Part shown: in pieces, positions 6,289 to 12,806 of the stretch
How positions within the stretch are numbered: position 1 is the stretch's first letter
Layout of the letters: each line of letters begins with the position of its first letter
Assembly (NCBI GenBank): GCA_030833265.1
Contig: JAURHO010000035.1
Coordinates: forward strand, 1-12,806
Direction of reading: 5' to 3'
DNA: 12,806 nucleotides
Origin: Crocinitomicaceae bacterium
Lineage (GTDB): Bacteria; Bacteroidota; Bacteroidia; Flavobacteriales_D; Crocinitomicaceae
Translations under genes and position numbers: made by a program
Notes under the pieces: generated by a model
Told to the model about the DNA's origin: nothing
Seen by the model: the letters and a program-made list of their open reading frames with translations, nothing else
Database searches by the model: none

Positions 6289-8334
6289 TTAAGCGGTGGT
6301 TTCTTCTGAATTTTGAGTATCGCCACCTTCAGCTCCTGATTCATTGTGCTCTTCCGATGGATTTTCAGGAGTTGTTTCAGCAAGTTCTCCAGCAGCTTCT
6401 GCAGCAACTTCAGGTTCTGTTTGCTCTGGTTCAGGGTCCCAAGGACGTTTTCCAAAAACAGCCTCGAGGTCTTCTTTAAAGATCACTTCTGAGGTTAATA
6501 GACGACTAGCTACTTGTTCGAGTTGTTCTTTGTGTTCGCCGAGTAATTGTAAAGCTCTTTGATACTGGCTTTCAATGAGTTTGCTTACCTCTTCATCGAT
6601 AATTTTTGCAGTGTCATCAGAATAAGGTTTGGTGAAAGCATCGCGACCTTGAGAATCGTAATAGGAAATATTACCAACGCGTTCGTTCAGACCATAGATC
6701 GAAATCATGGCATAAGCTTGTTTGGTAACGCGCTCGAGGTCAGATAGTGCGCCGGTAGAGATTTTATTGAAAATCAATTGCTCTGCGGCTCTTCCACCGA
6801 GTGTGGCACACATATCGTCTAGAAGTTGCTCAGTGGTAGTGATACTGCGCTCTTCAGGTAAATACCAAGCCGCGCCCAAAGATTGTCCGCGTGGAACAAT
6901 GGTTACTTTGACCAAAGGATTGGCATATTGTAGCAACCAAGAAACAGAGGCATGACCCGCTTCGTGGAAGGCAATCGTTTTCTTTTCTTCAGGGGTAATG
7001 ATTTTATTTTTCTTTTCAAGCCCACCAATGATTCGATCGACAGCGTCGAGGAAGTCTTGTTTTTCAACGTGTTTTTTGTTGTGACGTGCTGCAATTAGAG
7101 CGGCTTCGTTACACAAATTAGCGATGTCTGCACCTGAGAAACCAGGTGTTTGCTTTGCTAGGAAATCGACGTCAATTTCGGTAGAAAGCTTGATTGGTTT
7201 GAGATGTACACCAAAGATTTCTTTGCGCTCATTGAGGTCTGGCATGTCGACGTAAATCTGACGATCAAAACGACCAGCACGCATGAGTGCACTGTCAAGA
7301 ACATCGGCACGGTTGGTGGCCGCCAAAATTATGACCCCAGAGTTGGTGCCAAAACCATCCATTTCAGTTAAGAGTTGGTTGAGTGTGTTTTCGCGTTCAT
7401 CATTGGTGTTAAAACCATTGTTTTTGCCGCGCGCTCTACCGATAGCGTCAATTTCATCAATGAAAATGATTGAAGGCGATTTTTCTTTGGCTTGGCGGAA
7501 GAGGTCACGAACACGTGATGCACCCACCCCGACAAACATTTCTACGAAGTCAGAGCCTGAGAGCGAAAAGAAAGGCACTTTGGCCTCGCCAGCAACGGCC
7601 TTAGCTAAAAGCGTTTTACCGGTTCCTGGAGGGCCAACAAGTAAGGCTCCTTTTGGAATTTTCGCACCGAGTTCGGTATATTTTTTAGGATTTTTTAGGA
7701 ATTCTACAATCTCGACAATTTCTTCTTTAGCGCCTTGAAGACCTGCAACATCTTTGAAGGTAACGTTGGTGCTTTTGCCTTTTTCATAGACCTGCGCGCG
7801 AGACTTACCGATATTGAAGATTTGGCCACCGCCTCCACCAGCTCCGCCACCGCCAGACATGCGGCGCATGACAAACATCCAGATCAAGACAATGATTCCG
7901 AAAGGAAGTAAGTAACCTAAGATTTGAGCAATCCAGTTGGTTTCAATGACGTTTTCGTAGTCACTGTATTTGCGGTCATCGAGGGCTTTTTCAAAATTAG
8001 CGTGATTACCGATGTTTTCAAGTTCAAAAACCAAGCGGTTTAAGTCTTTTTGCTTGCCATTGACAACCTTACGCATGTTGGGAAAGTCAAGCTTCTTATG
8101 CGTATTGATGTACTGAACACCTTCTTTGCGCAATTGGAAACGCGCTGAGCTTTGGTTGATGATTTTGATGTTTTTTACGCCTTTTGCTTCAACCAATTCT
8201 AGCAAACTTTCTTTGTATTTGATAGTGGTGCTGGTTTCGCTATTGACATAGAGGTGCGTGCTCACGAGGATGATCACGAACGCAATGTAAATCCAGTAGA
8301 CGGATAGCGGATTTTTTCTTTTTTCTTCTGACAT
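6289..8334 (-). CDS. ftsH: ATP-dependent zinc metalloprotease FtsH
   Basis: FtsH is a hexameric inner-membrane AAA+ protease that extracts and degrades misfolded membrane proteins and selected regulators. The 681-aa product has two membrane segments (about 12-30 and 135-156) around an extracytoplasmic domain, then a Gly-rich linker (160-170). AAA motifs follow: Walker A GPPGTGKT (234-241), Walker B IIFIDEID (289-296), and the second region of homology, ATNRADVLDSALMRAGRFDR (339-358), with arginine fingers Arg355 and Arg358. The zinc site is HEAGH (457-461), with Asp532 in TGALSDLERVT as the probable third ligand. The last 50 residues (about 632-681) are a Glu/Pro-rich acidic tail, common in Bacteroidota FtsH and longer than in E. 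coli (about 644 aa in total). It starts 11 nt after rsfS and ends 3 nt before cdsA. All catalytic residues are present. Confidence 0.98.
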   Translation of the reverse strand: MSEEKRKNPLSVYWIYIAFVIILVSTHLYVNSETSTTIKYKESLLELVEAKGVKNIKIINQSSARFQLRKEGVQYINTHKKLDFPNMRKVVNGKQKDLNRLVFELENIGNHANFEKALDDRKYSDYENVIETNWIAQILGYLLPFGIIVLIWMFVMRRMSGGGGAGGGGGQIFNIGKSRAQVYEKGKSTNVTFKDVAGLQGAKEEIVEIVEFLKNPKKYTELGAKIPKGALLVGPPGTGKTLLAKAVAGEAKVPFFSLSGSDFVEMFVGVGASRVRDLFRQAKEKSPSIIFIDEIDAIGRARGKNNGFNTNDERENTLNQLLTEMDGFGTNSGVIILAATNRADVLDSALMRAGRFDRQIYVDMPDLNERKEIFGVHLKPIKLSTEIDVDFLAKQTPGFSGADIANLCNEAALIAARHNKKHVEKQDFLDAVDRIIGGLEKKNKIITPEEKKTIAFHEAGHASVSWLLQYANPLVKVTIVPRGQSLGAAWYLPEERSITTTEQLLDDMCATLGGRAAEQLIFNKISTGALSDLERVTKQAYAMISIYGLNERVGNISYYDSQGRDAFTKPYSDDTAKIIDEEVSKLIESQYQRALQLLGEHKEQLEQVASRLLTSEVIFKEDLEAVFGKRPWDPEPEQTEPEVAAEAAGELAETTPENPSEEHNESGAEGGDTQNSEETTA

Positions 8335-8345
8335 ATGGAGAGGTC

Positions 8346-8720
8346 TTAAATATTTGGAACATCAGTTCTTTTGGCATCGGCCCAGAGGTCCTCGATGTCG
8401 TAAAACGAGCGCGCGTCTTTGTAAAAGATATGGCAAACGACATCAATGTAATCTAGCAAAATCCATTCTGAATTGGATTTCCCTTCGGTACGCCAAGGTT
8501 TTTCTTTGAGTTCTTTTCGGGTATTGCGTTGAACTGCATTAGCAATACCGTCTACTTGCGTACTAGATTCACCGCTACAAACCACAAAGAATTCGCAGAC
8601 TGCGCTATCTAACTCTCTGAGATCAAGGATGGTAATGTCTTGTGCTTTATTGTTTTGCATTCCTTCAATGATTGCATCCAATAGGAGTTCTGAAGGACTT
8701 GATTTTTTCTTTTTTGCCAT
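8346..8720 (-). CDS. rsfS: Ribosome silencing factor RsfS (Iojap/DUF143 family)
   Basis: RsfS binds ribosomal protein L14 on the 50S subunit and blocks joining with 30S, lowering translation during starvation. The 124-aa product has the usual family length. It shows the core ITILDLRELDSAVCEFFVVCSG (residues 29-50) and the C-terminal signature DYIDVVCHIFYKDARSFYDIEDLW (90-113), including the conserved Tyr-Asp-Ile-Glu-Asp-Leu-Trp end. The N-terminus has a short Lys run (residues 3-6). The start at ATG 8720 is supported by a perfect -7 promoter box 16 nt upstream. This is the first gene of the rsfS-ftsH-cdsA-psd operon and lies back to back with birA. RsfS usually travels with nadD or with cell-envelope genes; next to ftsH is the common Bacteroidota arrangement as I recall it. 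Confidence 0.94.
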   Translation of the reverse strand: MAKKKKSSPSELLLDAIIEGMQNNKAQDITILDLRELDSAVCEFFVVCSGESSTQVDGIANAVQRNTRKELKEKPWRTEGKSNSEWILLDYIDVVCHIFYKDARSFYDIEDLWADAKRTDVPNI

Positions 8721-8736
8721 GTATGTATTTCTAGTA

Positions 8737-8744
8737 CAAAACTA
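8737..8744 (-). promoter_or_regulatory. -7 promoter box for the rsfS operon
   Basis: The minus strand reads TAGTTTTG, a perfect TAnnTTTG match, ending 16 nt before the rsfS ATG and predicting a 5' leader of about 10-12 nt. No TTG is seen at the usual 19-21 nt upstream. It is only 5 bp from the oppositely facing birA box, so the two polymerase footprints would overlap. Confidence 0.55.
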
Positions 8745-8749
8745 ACTGA

Positions 8750-8757
8750 TAAATTTG
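8750..8757 (+). promoter_or_regulatory. -7 promoter box for birA
   Basis: TAAATTTG matches TAnnTTTG perfectly and ends 18 nt before the birA ATG at 8776. No clear -33 TTG precedes it. Its position decides the birA start, because the in-frame TTG at 8755 lies inside the box and would be upstream of the transcript start. Confidence 0.55.
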
Positions 8758-8775
8758 AACCGACAGACTTCAAGC

Positions 8776-9513
8776 ATGACCAAATTAGGATCAGAAATAC
8801 ATCATTTATCGGTAGTGGACTCTACGAACAATTATGCTGCCAAACTTATTTCTGAAGGCAAGATGCAAAACGGTTCGGTAATTATGGCAGACTTTCAGAC
8901 CAATGGTCGGGGTCAGCGCGGTAATTCATGGCAGTCTGTCAGTCAAGACAACTTGCTGTTTTCACTCGCTTTTCAACCGCTTGCTATTCCTGCTGATCAA
9001 CAAATCCGCATTAATTGGTATACAGCCCTAATTTGGATGAAATGCCTCAAACGCTTTTCTATTGACGCACAAATTAAATGGCCGAATGATATTTTTGTCG
9101 GGAACAAAAAATTAGGTGGCATCTTAATAGAGCAACAAATTCAAGGTTCAATTATAGCTTGGTCTGTTGTTGGTTGCGGTATCAACGTGAACGCTACTCC
9201 TGCATTGCCAAATGCTTGTAGCATATTTGAATTGACCAATGTTCGCTTCCAGCCAAAAACCGTACTCAAAGAATATTTGGATTTATTTAACGGTCAAATT
9301 CAGTTGCTATACGGAGAATTTCAAGTACTTAAAGCCGCTTTTGAAGCAGAATTATTTGGAAAAGATGCCATTCAAGAATTTACCGATGCGCAGCAACAAA
9401 CTTGGAGAGCAAGCATCAAAGGGGTAGATGAGCAAGGCAAAATTTTGCTTGAAAAAGAAGGAGAGATCCAAGCGTTTGATCTGCAACAAATCAAGCTGGT
9501 TATAGCGGAGTAA
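8776..9513 (+). CDS. birA: Biotin--[acetyl-CoA-carboxylase] ligase, catalytic type without repressor domain
   Basis: The enzyme activates biotin to biotinyl-AMP and joins it to a lysine of the biotin carboxyl carrier protein, as needed by acetyl-CoA carboxylase. The 245-aa product shows the biotin/ATP-binding loop QTNGRGQRGNSW (41-52), the KWPND motif (101-105), KLGGILIE (112-119, with Lys112 the likely biotinyl-AMP-contacting lysine) and VGCGINVN (132-139). It begins directly with the catalytic domain (EIHHLSVVDSTN) and lacks the N-terminal winged helix of E. coli BirA, so it should be a group I ligase that does not itself repress biotin genes. A short C-terminal SH3-like part is present (about 208-245). 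ATG 8776 is chosen over the upstream TTG 8755, which falls inside the promoter box. It diverges from rsfS and converges with the SRPBCC gene, leaving 9 nt between stops. Confidence 0.94.
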   Translation: MTKLGSEIHHLSVVDSTNNYAAKLISEGKMQNGSVIMADFQTNGRGQRGNSWQSVSQDNLLFSLAFQPLAIPADQQIRINWYTALIWMKCLKRFSIDAQIKWPNDIFVGNKKLGGILIEQQIQGSIIAWSVVGCGINVNATPALPNACSIFELTNVRFQPKTVLKEYLDLFNGQIQLLYGEFQVLKAAFEAELFGKDAIQEFTDAQQQTWRASIKGVDEQGKILLEKEGEIQAFDLQQIKLVIAE

Positions 9514-9522
9514 ATCGAAAGA

Positions 9523-9921
9523 TTAATGGAGTGCAGCACTCAAATTAGCAGCCATTTCTTGCAATAGTTTTTGCAAAGGTTTTTCAATTAACATTTTAAG
9601 CATCATGTTGACATCGGCGTTGATCTCGATGTGTCCGGTGGTACTACATTCGTTTGTGTTAAAGAAAATCTGTAGATCGAAAGGAAAAGGATTTGATTTG
9701 CTTCCTTTAAACTCCATGCAACTGTCGGTAAAAGCGGCTTTCTCTAGAGTTAGCTGAAAATTCCCAGCGGCTTTGAAGCTAAAACCTGTTTCATTTGATT
9801 GAAAGTCGGATACTTGTGCTTTCGGGAGTAAGTGCTCAAAATTGGCGCAATCTGAAAGATAGGCTTGCACTTTTTCAAGAGGTACCTCAAAGGAAAAAAC
9901 CTGACTTTTGATCTTGACCAT
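9523..9921 (-). CDS. SRPBCC/START-like fold protein of unknown ligand
   Basis: The 132-aa product has the pattern of the small SRPBCC (polyketide cyclase/CoxG-like) fold: a first strand ending in VPLEKVQAYLSDCANFEHLLP (residues 13-33), the typical helix-Asp-Pro-like turn, a series of beta strands, and a long C-terminal helix, MMLKMLIEKPLQKLLQEMAANL (about 106-127). The fold makes a hydrophobic cavity for lipids or other small molecules, but no catalytic residues can be named. There is no signal peptide, so it is cytosolic. It starts 3 nt after pyrE and must be co-transcribed and probably translationally coupled; I recall pyrE followed by such a gene in many Flavobacteriia. The link to pyrimidine synthesis is unexplained and may only be one of shared expression. 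Confidence 0.8.
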   Translation of the reverse strand: MVKIKSQVFSFEVPLEKVQAYLSDCANFEHLLPKAQVSDFQSNETGFSFKAAGNFQLTLEKAAFTDSCMEFKGSKSNPFPFDLQIFFNTNECSTTGHIEINADVNMMLKMLIEKPLQKLLQEMAANLSAALH

Positions 9922-9924
9922 GAT

Positions 9925-10569
9925 TTAGGCTTGCTTCCAAGTACTTGGGTTGTTGCGCCAAGCTTGAAGTGTGGCGTTGTCGGCCTCAGATACATAGTTG
10001 GTATTGGTAGCAACTTCGATAAGTGTTCCGTAATCGGTAAGTGTTGTAAACGGACATTTTGCAGCTTCAAATTGTTGGTCAGCGAGGGCAAAGCCATAAG
10101 AGAAAATGGCCACCAAACCTTTGACATCAAGACCGCCTTGACGTAAGGCATCTACTGCTTTAAGGCTGCTGCCGCCAGTAGAGATGAGGTCTTCAATGAC
10201 TACAACTCGCTGCCCAGCTTCATAGGCACCCTCAATGAGGTTTTCCATGCCGTGTCCTTTGGCGCTGCTGCGCACATAAATAAAAGGCAAGCCAAGTTCT
10301 TGGGCAATTAAAGCGCCCTGAGCAATACCGCCCGTGGCTACACCGGCAATGACATCTGGTTTCCCAAAGTGATCGAGGATTGTTTGGGCATAGCCCTGAC
10401 GTATGAAAGTGCGCACTTCTGGAAAACTCAAGGTAATGCGGTTGTCGCAATAAATTGGAGATTTCCAACCTGATGCCCAAGTAAATGGATTTTCAGGTTG
10501 TAGACGTACTGCTTTTGTTTTGAGTAGCAATTCAGCTACCTTTAGGCTCAGATCTTTATTCACTTTCAT
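9925..10569 (-). CDS. pyrE: Orotate phosphoribosyltransferase
   Basis: PyrE joins orotate to PRPP to give orotidine 5'-monophosphate, the fifth step of de novo UMP synthesis. The 214-aa product has the N-terminal family segment NPFTWASGWKSPIYCDNR (27-44), the mobile catalytic loop RSSAKGHG (100-107, Lys104 and His106), and the PRPP-binding motif VVVIEDLISTGGSS (122-135) with acidic pair Glu126-Asp127. The frame is open to a TTG at 10584, but ATG 10569 gives the normal N-terminus. This ATG overlaps the Nudix ATG (10568) on the other strand within a CATG, so the genes share 2 bp. A perfect -7 box ends only 4 nt upstream, predicting a leaderless mRNA. The SRPBCC gene follows after 3 nt. No upstream attenuator-like leader exists. 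Confidence 0.96.
   Translation of the reverse strand: MKVNKDLSLKVAELLLKTKAVRLQPENPFTWASGWKSPIYCDNRITLSFPEVRTFIRQGYAQTILDHFGKPDVIAGVATGGIAQGALIAQELGLPFIYVRSSAKGHGMENLIEGAYEAGQRVVVIEDLISTGGSSLKAVDALRQGGLDVKGLVAIFSYGFALADQQFEAAKCPFTTLTDYGTLIEVATNTNYVSEADNATLQAWRNNPSTWKQA
10513..10544 (+). promoter_or_regulatory. Possible promoter for the Nudix gene, inside pyrE
   Basis: TTTTG (10513-10517) is followed after 19 nt by TACCTTTA (10537-10544), one mismatch from TAnnTTTG at the last base, with 23 nt to the Nudix ATG. The spacing is right for a Bacteroidota promoter, but the -7 box is imperfect and lies in coding sequence. Confidence 0.35.
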
Positions 10570-11185
10570 GCCGCAAAAATACAAAGTTTTCCTCGATAAT
10601 TATTGGATTCTCTTTACAGATTCAAGGTCTTTTTCAAATGCAAAGGCTCAGGAAATCTCCTTGAATGACCACAGTGAAATTGCTGATTTGAATGCGTTGT
10701 TTGCACTATTGACTCAAAAGGGCACGCTTGTGATTTATTCGCAAACACCTTTAGAAACCATGCGCTCGTTTTTCAAATACTTTAAATTTGTGCGGACCGC
10801 AGGGGCTTTGGTAAAGCAAACAGATACCGACGCTTATCTATGGATGCAACGCTTTGGACATTTAGACCTACCAAAGGGTAAAATCGAAAAAGGGGAAAGC
10901 GAATTACAAGCAGCCTTTCGCGAAGTTGAAGAAGAAACGGGCGTTACAGGCGAACTCAACTTTGAACGCTTTTTAGGCCAAACTTATCATGTGTACGAAA
11001 TGAAAGGAAAGTCCTACTTGAAGGAAAATCATTGGTTTGCGCTCAATTACAATGGCGACACAACCCTTAGCCCTCAGACTGAAGAAGGCATAGATTCCGT
11101 CTTTTGGTTAGATGAAAGCACATGGAAAGCCCGATTAGAAGAATGTTATGAGGGTTTAAAAGAGTTACTGCAAAGCACTTGCTAA
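10568..11185 (+). CDS. Nudix hydrolase with N-terminal extension
   Basis: Nudix enzymes hydrolyse nucleoside diphosphates linked to another group, using Mg2+ held by the Nudix box. Here the box is complete: G104, E110, then REVEEETGV (118-126), fitting GX5EX7REUXEEXGU. The core fold continues through FWLDESTWKARLEE (about 179-192). The 205-aa protein is longer than a bare Nudix domain (about 130-150 aa): roughly 75 residues precede it, beginning MPQKYKVFLDNYWILFT, with no signal peptide or recognised domain. In Bacteroidota this type is often found beside pyrE, as I recall. Substrate cannot be told from sequence; a nucleotide-cleaning role would suit the neighbour. ATG 10568 is chosen because the open frame upstream to 10520 only shadows pyrE. 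Its ATG overlaps the pyrE ATG on the other strand. Confidence 0.9.
   Translation: MPQKYKVFLDNYWILFTDSRSFSNAKAQEISLNDHSEIADLNALFALLTQKGTLVIYSQTPLETMRSFFKYFKFVRTAGALVKQTDTDAYLWMQRFGHLDLPKGKIEKGESELQAAFREVEEETGVTGELNFERFLGQTYHVYEMKGKSYLKENHWFALNYNGDTTLSPQTEEGIDSVFWLDESTWKARLEECYEGLKELLQSTC
10574..10581 (-). promoter_or_regulatory. -7 promoter box for pyrE, directly before the start codon
   Basis: The minus strand reads TATTTTTG, identical to the rlmI box at 1059-1066 and a perfect TAnnTTTG match. Only CGGC separates it from the pyrE ATG, so transcription would begin at or within a base or two of the start codon. It lies inside the Nudix coding region. No TTG at the usual -33 spacing is seen. 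Confidence 0.5.
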
Positions 11186-11275
11186 AATTGTGTTAATTTT
11201 AAGCCTTGACTACTTTGGATTCCTTAATATTGTAATTCAAATTGTTTATTTATTTGTTTTCAAAACCATCAAATT

Positions 11276-11689
11276 ATGAAATACTTACACCTATCTTTTT
11301 TCCTCGTTTTAAGTTCAGTTTTCTTTGCCCAAGCGCAACCAAAGGCCAAAAAAGAGGCGCAACCACCTTTAAAGTTCACTGTTTTAGAAATTGAAAGACA
11401 AAATATTCCATACGGTTCAGAAGATCTTTTTGTATTTGAATTCAAAAACACTTCTAAAAAAGCAGCAGTCATCACCAATGTGCAAACAAGTTGTGGTTGT
11501 ACGGCAGCAGAACGCCCAGAAACACCAATAGGAAAAGGTAAAAAAGGTGTCATCAAAGTTCACTACGATACCAAAAGAGTAGGGGGTTTCACAAAAACCA
11601 TCACTGTTTTTTCAAGTGTCGGAGAGCCAATTGTCTTAACAATTAAAGGTACCGTACTTTCTCCTTCAGATTCTCCTGTAACCAACTAA
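11276..11689 (+). CDS. Exported DUF1573 domain protein (137 aa)
   Basis: The N-terminus (MKYLHLSFFLVLSSVFFAQA) is a Sec signal peptide with likely cleavage after residue 20 (AQA), so the protein is probably periplasmic or surface-exposed. The rest matches DUF1573, an Ig-like beta-sandwich family abundant in Bacteroidota: FEFKNTSKKAAVITNVQTSCGCT (54-76), then GKKGVIKVHYDTKRVGGFTKTITVFSS (88-114) and LTIKGTV (121-127). Two cysteines, 73 and 75 in the family-typical SCGCT motif, might bind metal or form disulfides; no function is established. It is a single-domain member. A -7-like box, TTTATTTG (11249-11256), one mismatch from consensus, ends 19 nt before the ATG, the same spacing as at birA and valS. 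It lies alone between the Nudix gene and valS. Confidence 0.88.
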   Translation: MKYLHLSFFLVLSSVFFAQAQPKAKKEAQPPLKFTVLEIERQNIPYGSEDLFVFEFKNTSKKAAVITNVQTSCGCTAAERPETPIGKGKKGVIKVHYDTKRVGGFTKTITVFSSVGEPIVLTIKGTVLSPSDSPVTN

Positions 11690-11696
11690 GCACTGC

Positions 11697-11728
11697 TTGC
11701 GCTAGCGCCTAGATATTTGCTATCTTTG
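11697..11728 (+). promoter_or_regulatory. valS promoter (-33 TTG and -7 TATCTTTG)
   Basis: TTG (11697-11699) is followed after 21 nt by TATCTTTG (11721-11728), a perfect TAnnTTTG, with 19 nt to the valS ATG. Both elements and their spacing fit the Bacteroidota consensus; this is the best complete promoter in the window. There is no T-box-like leader, so valS is not controlled by tRNA-dependent antitermination here. Confidence 0.6.
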
Positions 11729-11747
11729 CACTTTTACAAGCAGAGTC

Positions 11748-12806
11748 ATGGAGATTGCAAAAAACTACGAGCCGCAACTTGCGCAAGAAAAATGGTATCA
11801 ACACTGGATAGAAAAAGGGTATTTTCATTCGAGCCCTGATCACCGCGAGCCATATACAGTAGTCATTCCTCCGCCCAATGTAACCGGTGTGTTACACATG
11901 GGCCACATGCTCAATAATACCATTCAAGATGTTTTGGTTCGCCGAGCCAGAATGCTCGGTAAAAACGCGTGTTGGGTACCCGGTACTGACCACGCCTCTA
12001 TTGCCACTGAAGCAAAAGTTGTTCAGAAATTAAAGGCCGAAGGCATCTCTAAATCTGACCTCACCCGCGAAGAATTTTTAGCCCACGCTTTTGAGTGGAA
12101 AGAAAAACACGGCGGCATTATCTTAGAGCAGTTGAAGCGCCTTGGTGCCTCTTGTGATTGGGAGCGCACCCATTTCACCATGGATCCTGAGTACTCTGAA
12201 TCAGTTATTAAAGTATTCATTGACCTCTATCAAAAAGGTAAAATTTACCGCGGAATCCGCATGGTGAACTGGGATCCAGAAGCCCTTACCGCACTCTCTG
12301 ATGAAGAAGTCAACTACAAAGAGGTCAATTCAAAGCTCTTTTACGTTCGCTATAAAATTGTAGGTGAGCAAGATCAATTCTTAACTATTGCTACAACCAG
12401 ACCAGAAACCATTCTTGGTGACACCGCCATTTGCGTGCACCCAGAAGACGAGCGCTATCAAAAACTCATCGGTAAAACGGTTCTGGTTCCCATTATTAAC
12501 CGTGAAATCCCGGTCATTGCCGACACCTACGTTGACAAAGAATTTGGTACAGGTTGTTTGAAAGTCACGCCTGCTCACGACACCAATGACTACGAACTTG
12601 GTCAAAAACACAACTTGCCAAGCATTGATCTATTCAATGACAACGGGACACTCAATGACAACGGCGCGCATTACGCCGGCAAAGATCGTTTTGAGGTGCG
12701 TCGAGAAATTGAAAAGGAACTACACGATAAAGGTTATTTAGTCAAAACTGAAGATATCATCAATAAGGTTGGTTTTTCTGAGCGCACCAATGCGGTCATT
12801 GAACCA
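11748..12806 (+). CDS. valS: Valine--tRNA ligase, 3' end cut off by the window
   Basis: ValS charges tRNA-Val with valine and edits mischarged threonine. The window holds the first 353 codons of a protein normally about 870-950 aa. Seen are the N-terminal class I catalytic half, with PPPNVTGVLHMGH (41-53) carrying the HIGH-type motif HMGH (50-53), WVPGTDHASIATE (76-88), the MVNWDPEALTALSDEEV stretch (172-188), and the first part of the CP1 editing domain, with ATTRPETILGDTA (215-227) and a KVTPAHDTNDYELG segment. The KMSKS loop and anticodon-binding domain lie outside. The start follows a full promoter by 19 nt. ValS is separated from related IleS and LeuS by the NWDP and DHASIATE patterns. 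Confidence 0.97.
   Translation, partial: MEIAKNYEPQLAQEKWYQHWIEKGYFHSSPDHREPYTVVIPPPNVTGVLHMGHMLNNTIQDVLVRRARMLGKNACWVPGTDHASIATEAKVVQKLKAEGISKSDLTREEFLAHAFEWKEKHGGIILEQLKRLGASCDWERTHFTMDPEYSESVIKVFIDLYQKGKIYRGIRMVNWDPEALTALSDEEVNYKEVNSKLFYVRYKIVGEQDQFLTIATTRPETILGDTAICVHPEDERYQKLIGKTVLVPIINREIPVIADTYVDKEFGTGCLKVTPAHDTNDYELGQKHNLPSIDLFNDNGTLNDNGAHYAGKDRFEVRREIEKELHDKGYLVKTEDIINKVGFSERTNAVIEP

Noticed and set aside
7283..7738. 151-codon plus-strand open frame inside ftsH
   Set aside because: It is antisense to the AAA domain of ftsH, whose conserved motifs explain the sequence; the Ser/Pro-rich translation has no domain features.
7840..7870. GC-rich simple repeat in the middle of ftsH
   Set aside because: It encodes the Gly-rich linker after the second membrane segment, which is usual in FtsH.
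8755..8775. TTG start for birA at 8755
   Set aside because: The codon lies inside the TAAATTTG promoter box, and ATG 8776 is 18 nt downstream, the normal spacing here.
11183..11202. Inverted repeat TAAAATT/AATTTTA after the Nudix gene as a terminator
   Set aside because: The stem is seven A-T pairs only and no T run follows, so it is too weak to call.
1..12806. Mobile element, CRISPR array, phage or defence island, tRNA or rRNA
   Set aside because: Genes are almost contiguous and of housekeeping type; no transposase, integrase, spaced direct repeats, cloverleaf or rRNA sequence was seen, and no intergenic gap exceeds 100 bases.

Overview
The window looks like chromosomal housekeeping DNA from a member of the Bacteroidota, most likely the Flavobacteriia. 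The protein set and gene order fit this: rsfS-ftsH-cdsA-psd on one strand, with birA, a small SRPBCC gene, pyrE and a Nudix gene next to it. There are also a DUF1573 lipoprotein-like gene and a Bacteroidota-type ValS. Several start regions carry the TAnnTTTG -7 element characteristic of this phylum instead of an E. coli-like -10 box. Taxonomy is inferred from these signs only; no rRNA or other marker gene is present.

Layout: (1) 1-1055, minus strand: 3'-truncated rlmI-like 23S rRNA m5C methyltransferase. (2) 1102-4483, plus strand: an 86-aa helical protein of unknown function, a DASS/SLC13-type anion symporter and a long-chain acyl-CoA ligase, ending at a perfect palindromic, bidirectional terminator (4501-4530). 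(3) 8720 down to 4549, minus strand: a tightly packed operon rsfS, ftsH, cdsA, psd and a small secreted Lys/Ser/Cys-rich protein, ending at the same terminator from the other side. cdsA is broken by a one-base frameshift near 5975-5986. (4) 8776-9513, plus strand: birA, diverging from rsfS through two back-to-back promoters. (5) 10569 down to 9523, minus strand: pyrE and an SRPBCC-fold protein, convergent with birA. (6) 10568-12806, plus strand: a Nudix hydrolase whose start codon overlaps that of pyrE, an exported DUF1573 protein, and valS running off the window end.

Functionally, the minus-strand operon joins ribosome silencing (RsfS), membrane protein quality control (FtsH) and phosphatidylethanolamine synthesis. 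In that pathway CdsA makes CDP-diacylglycerol and Psd decarboxylates phosphatidylserine; the serine transferase is not in the window. The acyl-CoA ligase also belongs to lipid metabolism. Other genes serve translation (ValS, RlmI), biotin attachment (BirA) and pyrimidine synthesis (PyrE).

I found no mobile element, CRISPR array, tRNA, rRNA, defence system or biosynthetic cluster, and no convincing new multi-gene system. The points most worth a second look are the cdsA frameshift, the repeat-built Cys-rich small protein, and promoter boxes so close to the rlmI and pyrE start codons that leaderless mRNAs are predicted. No gene-free stretch exceeds 100 bases.
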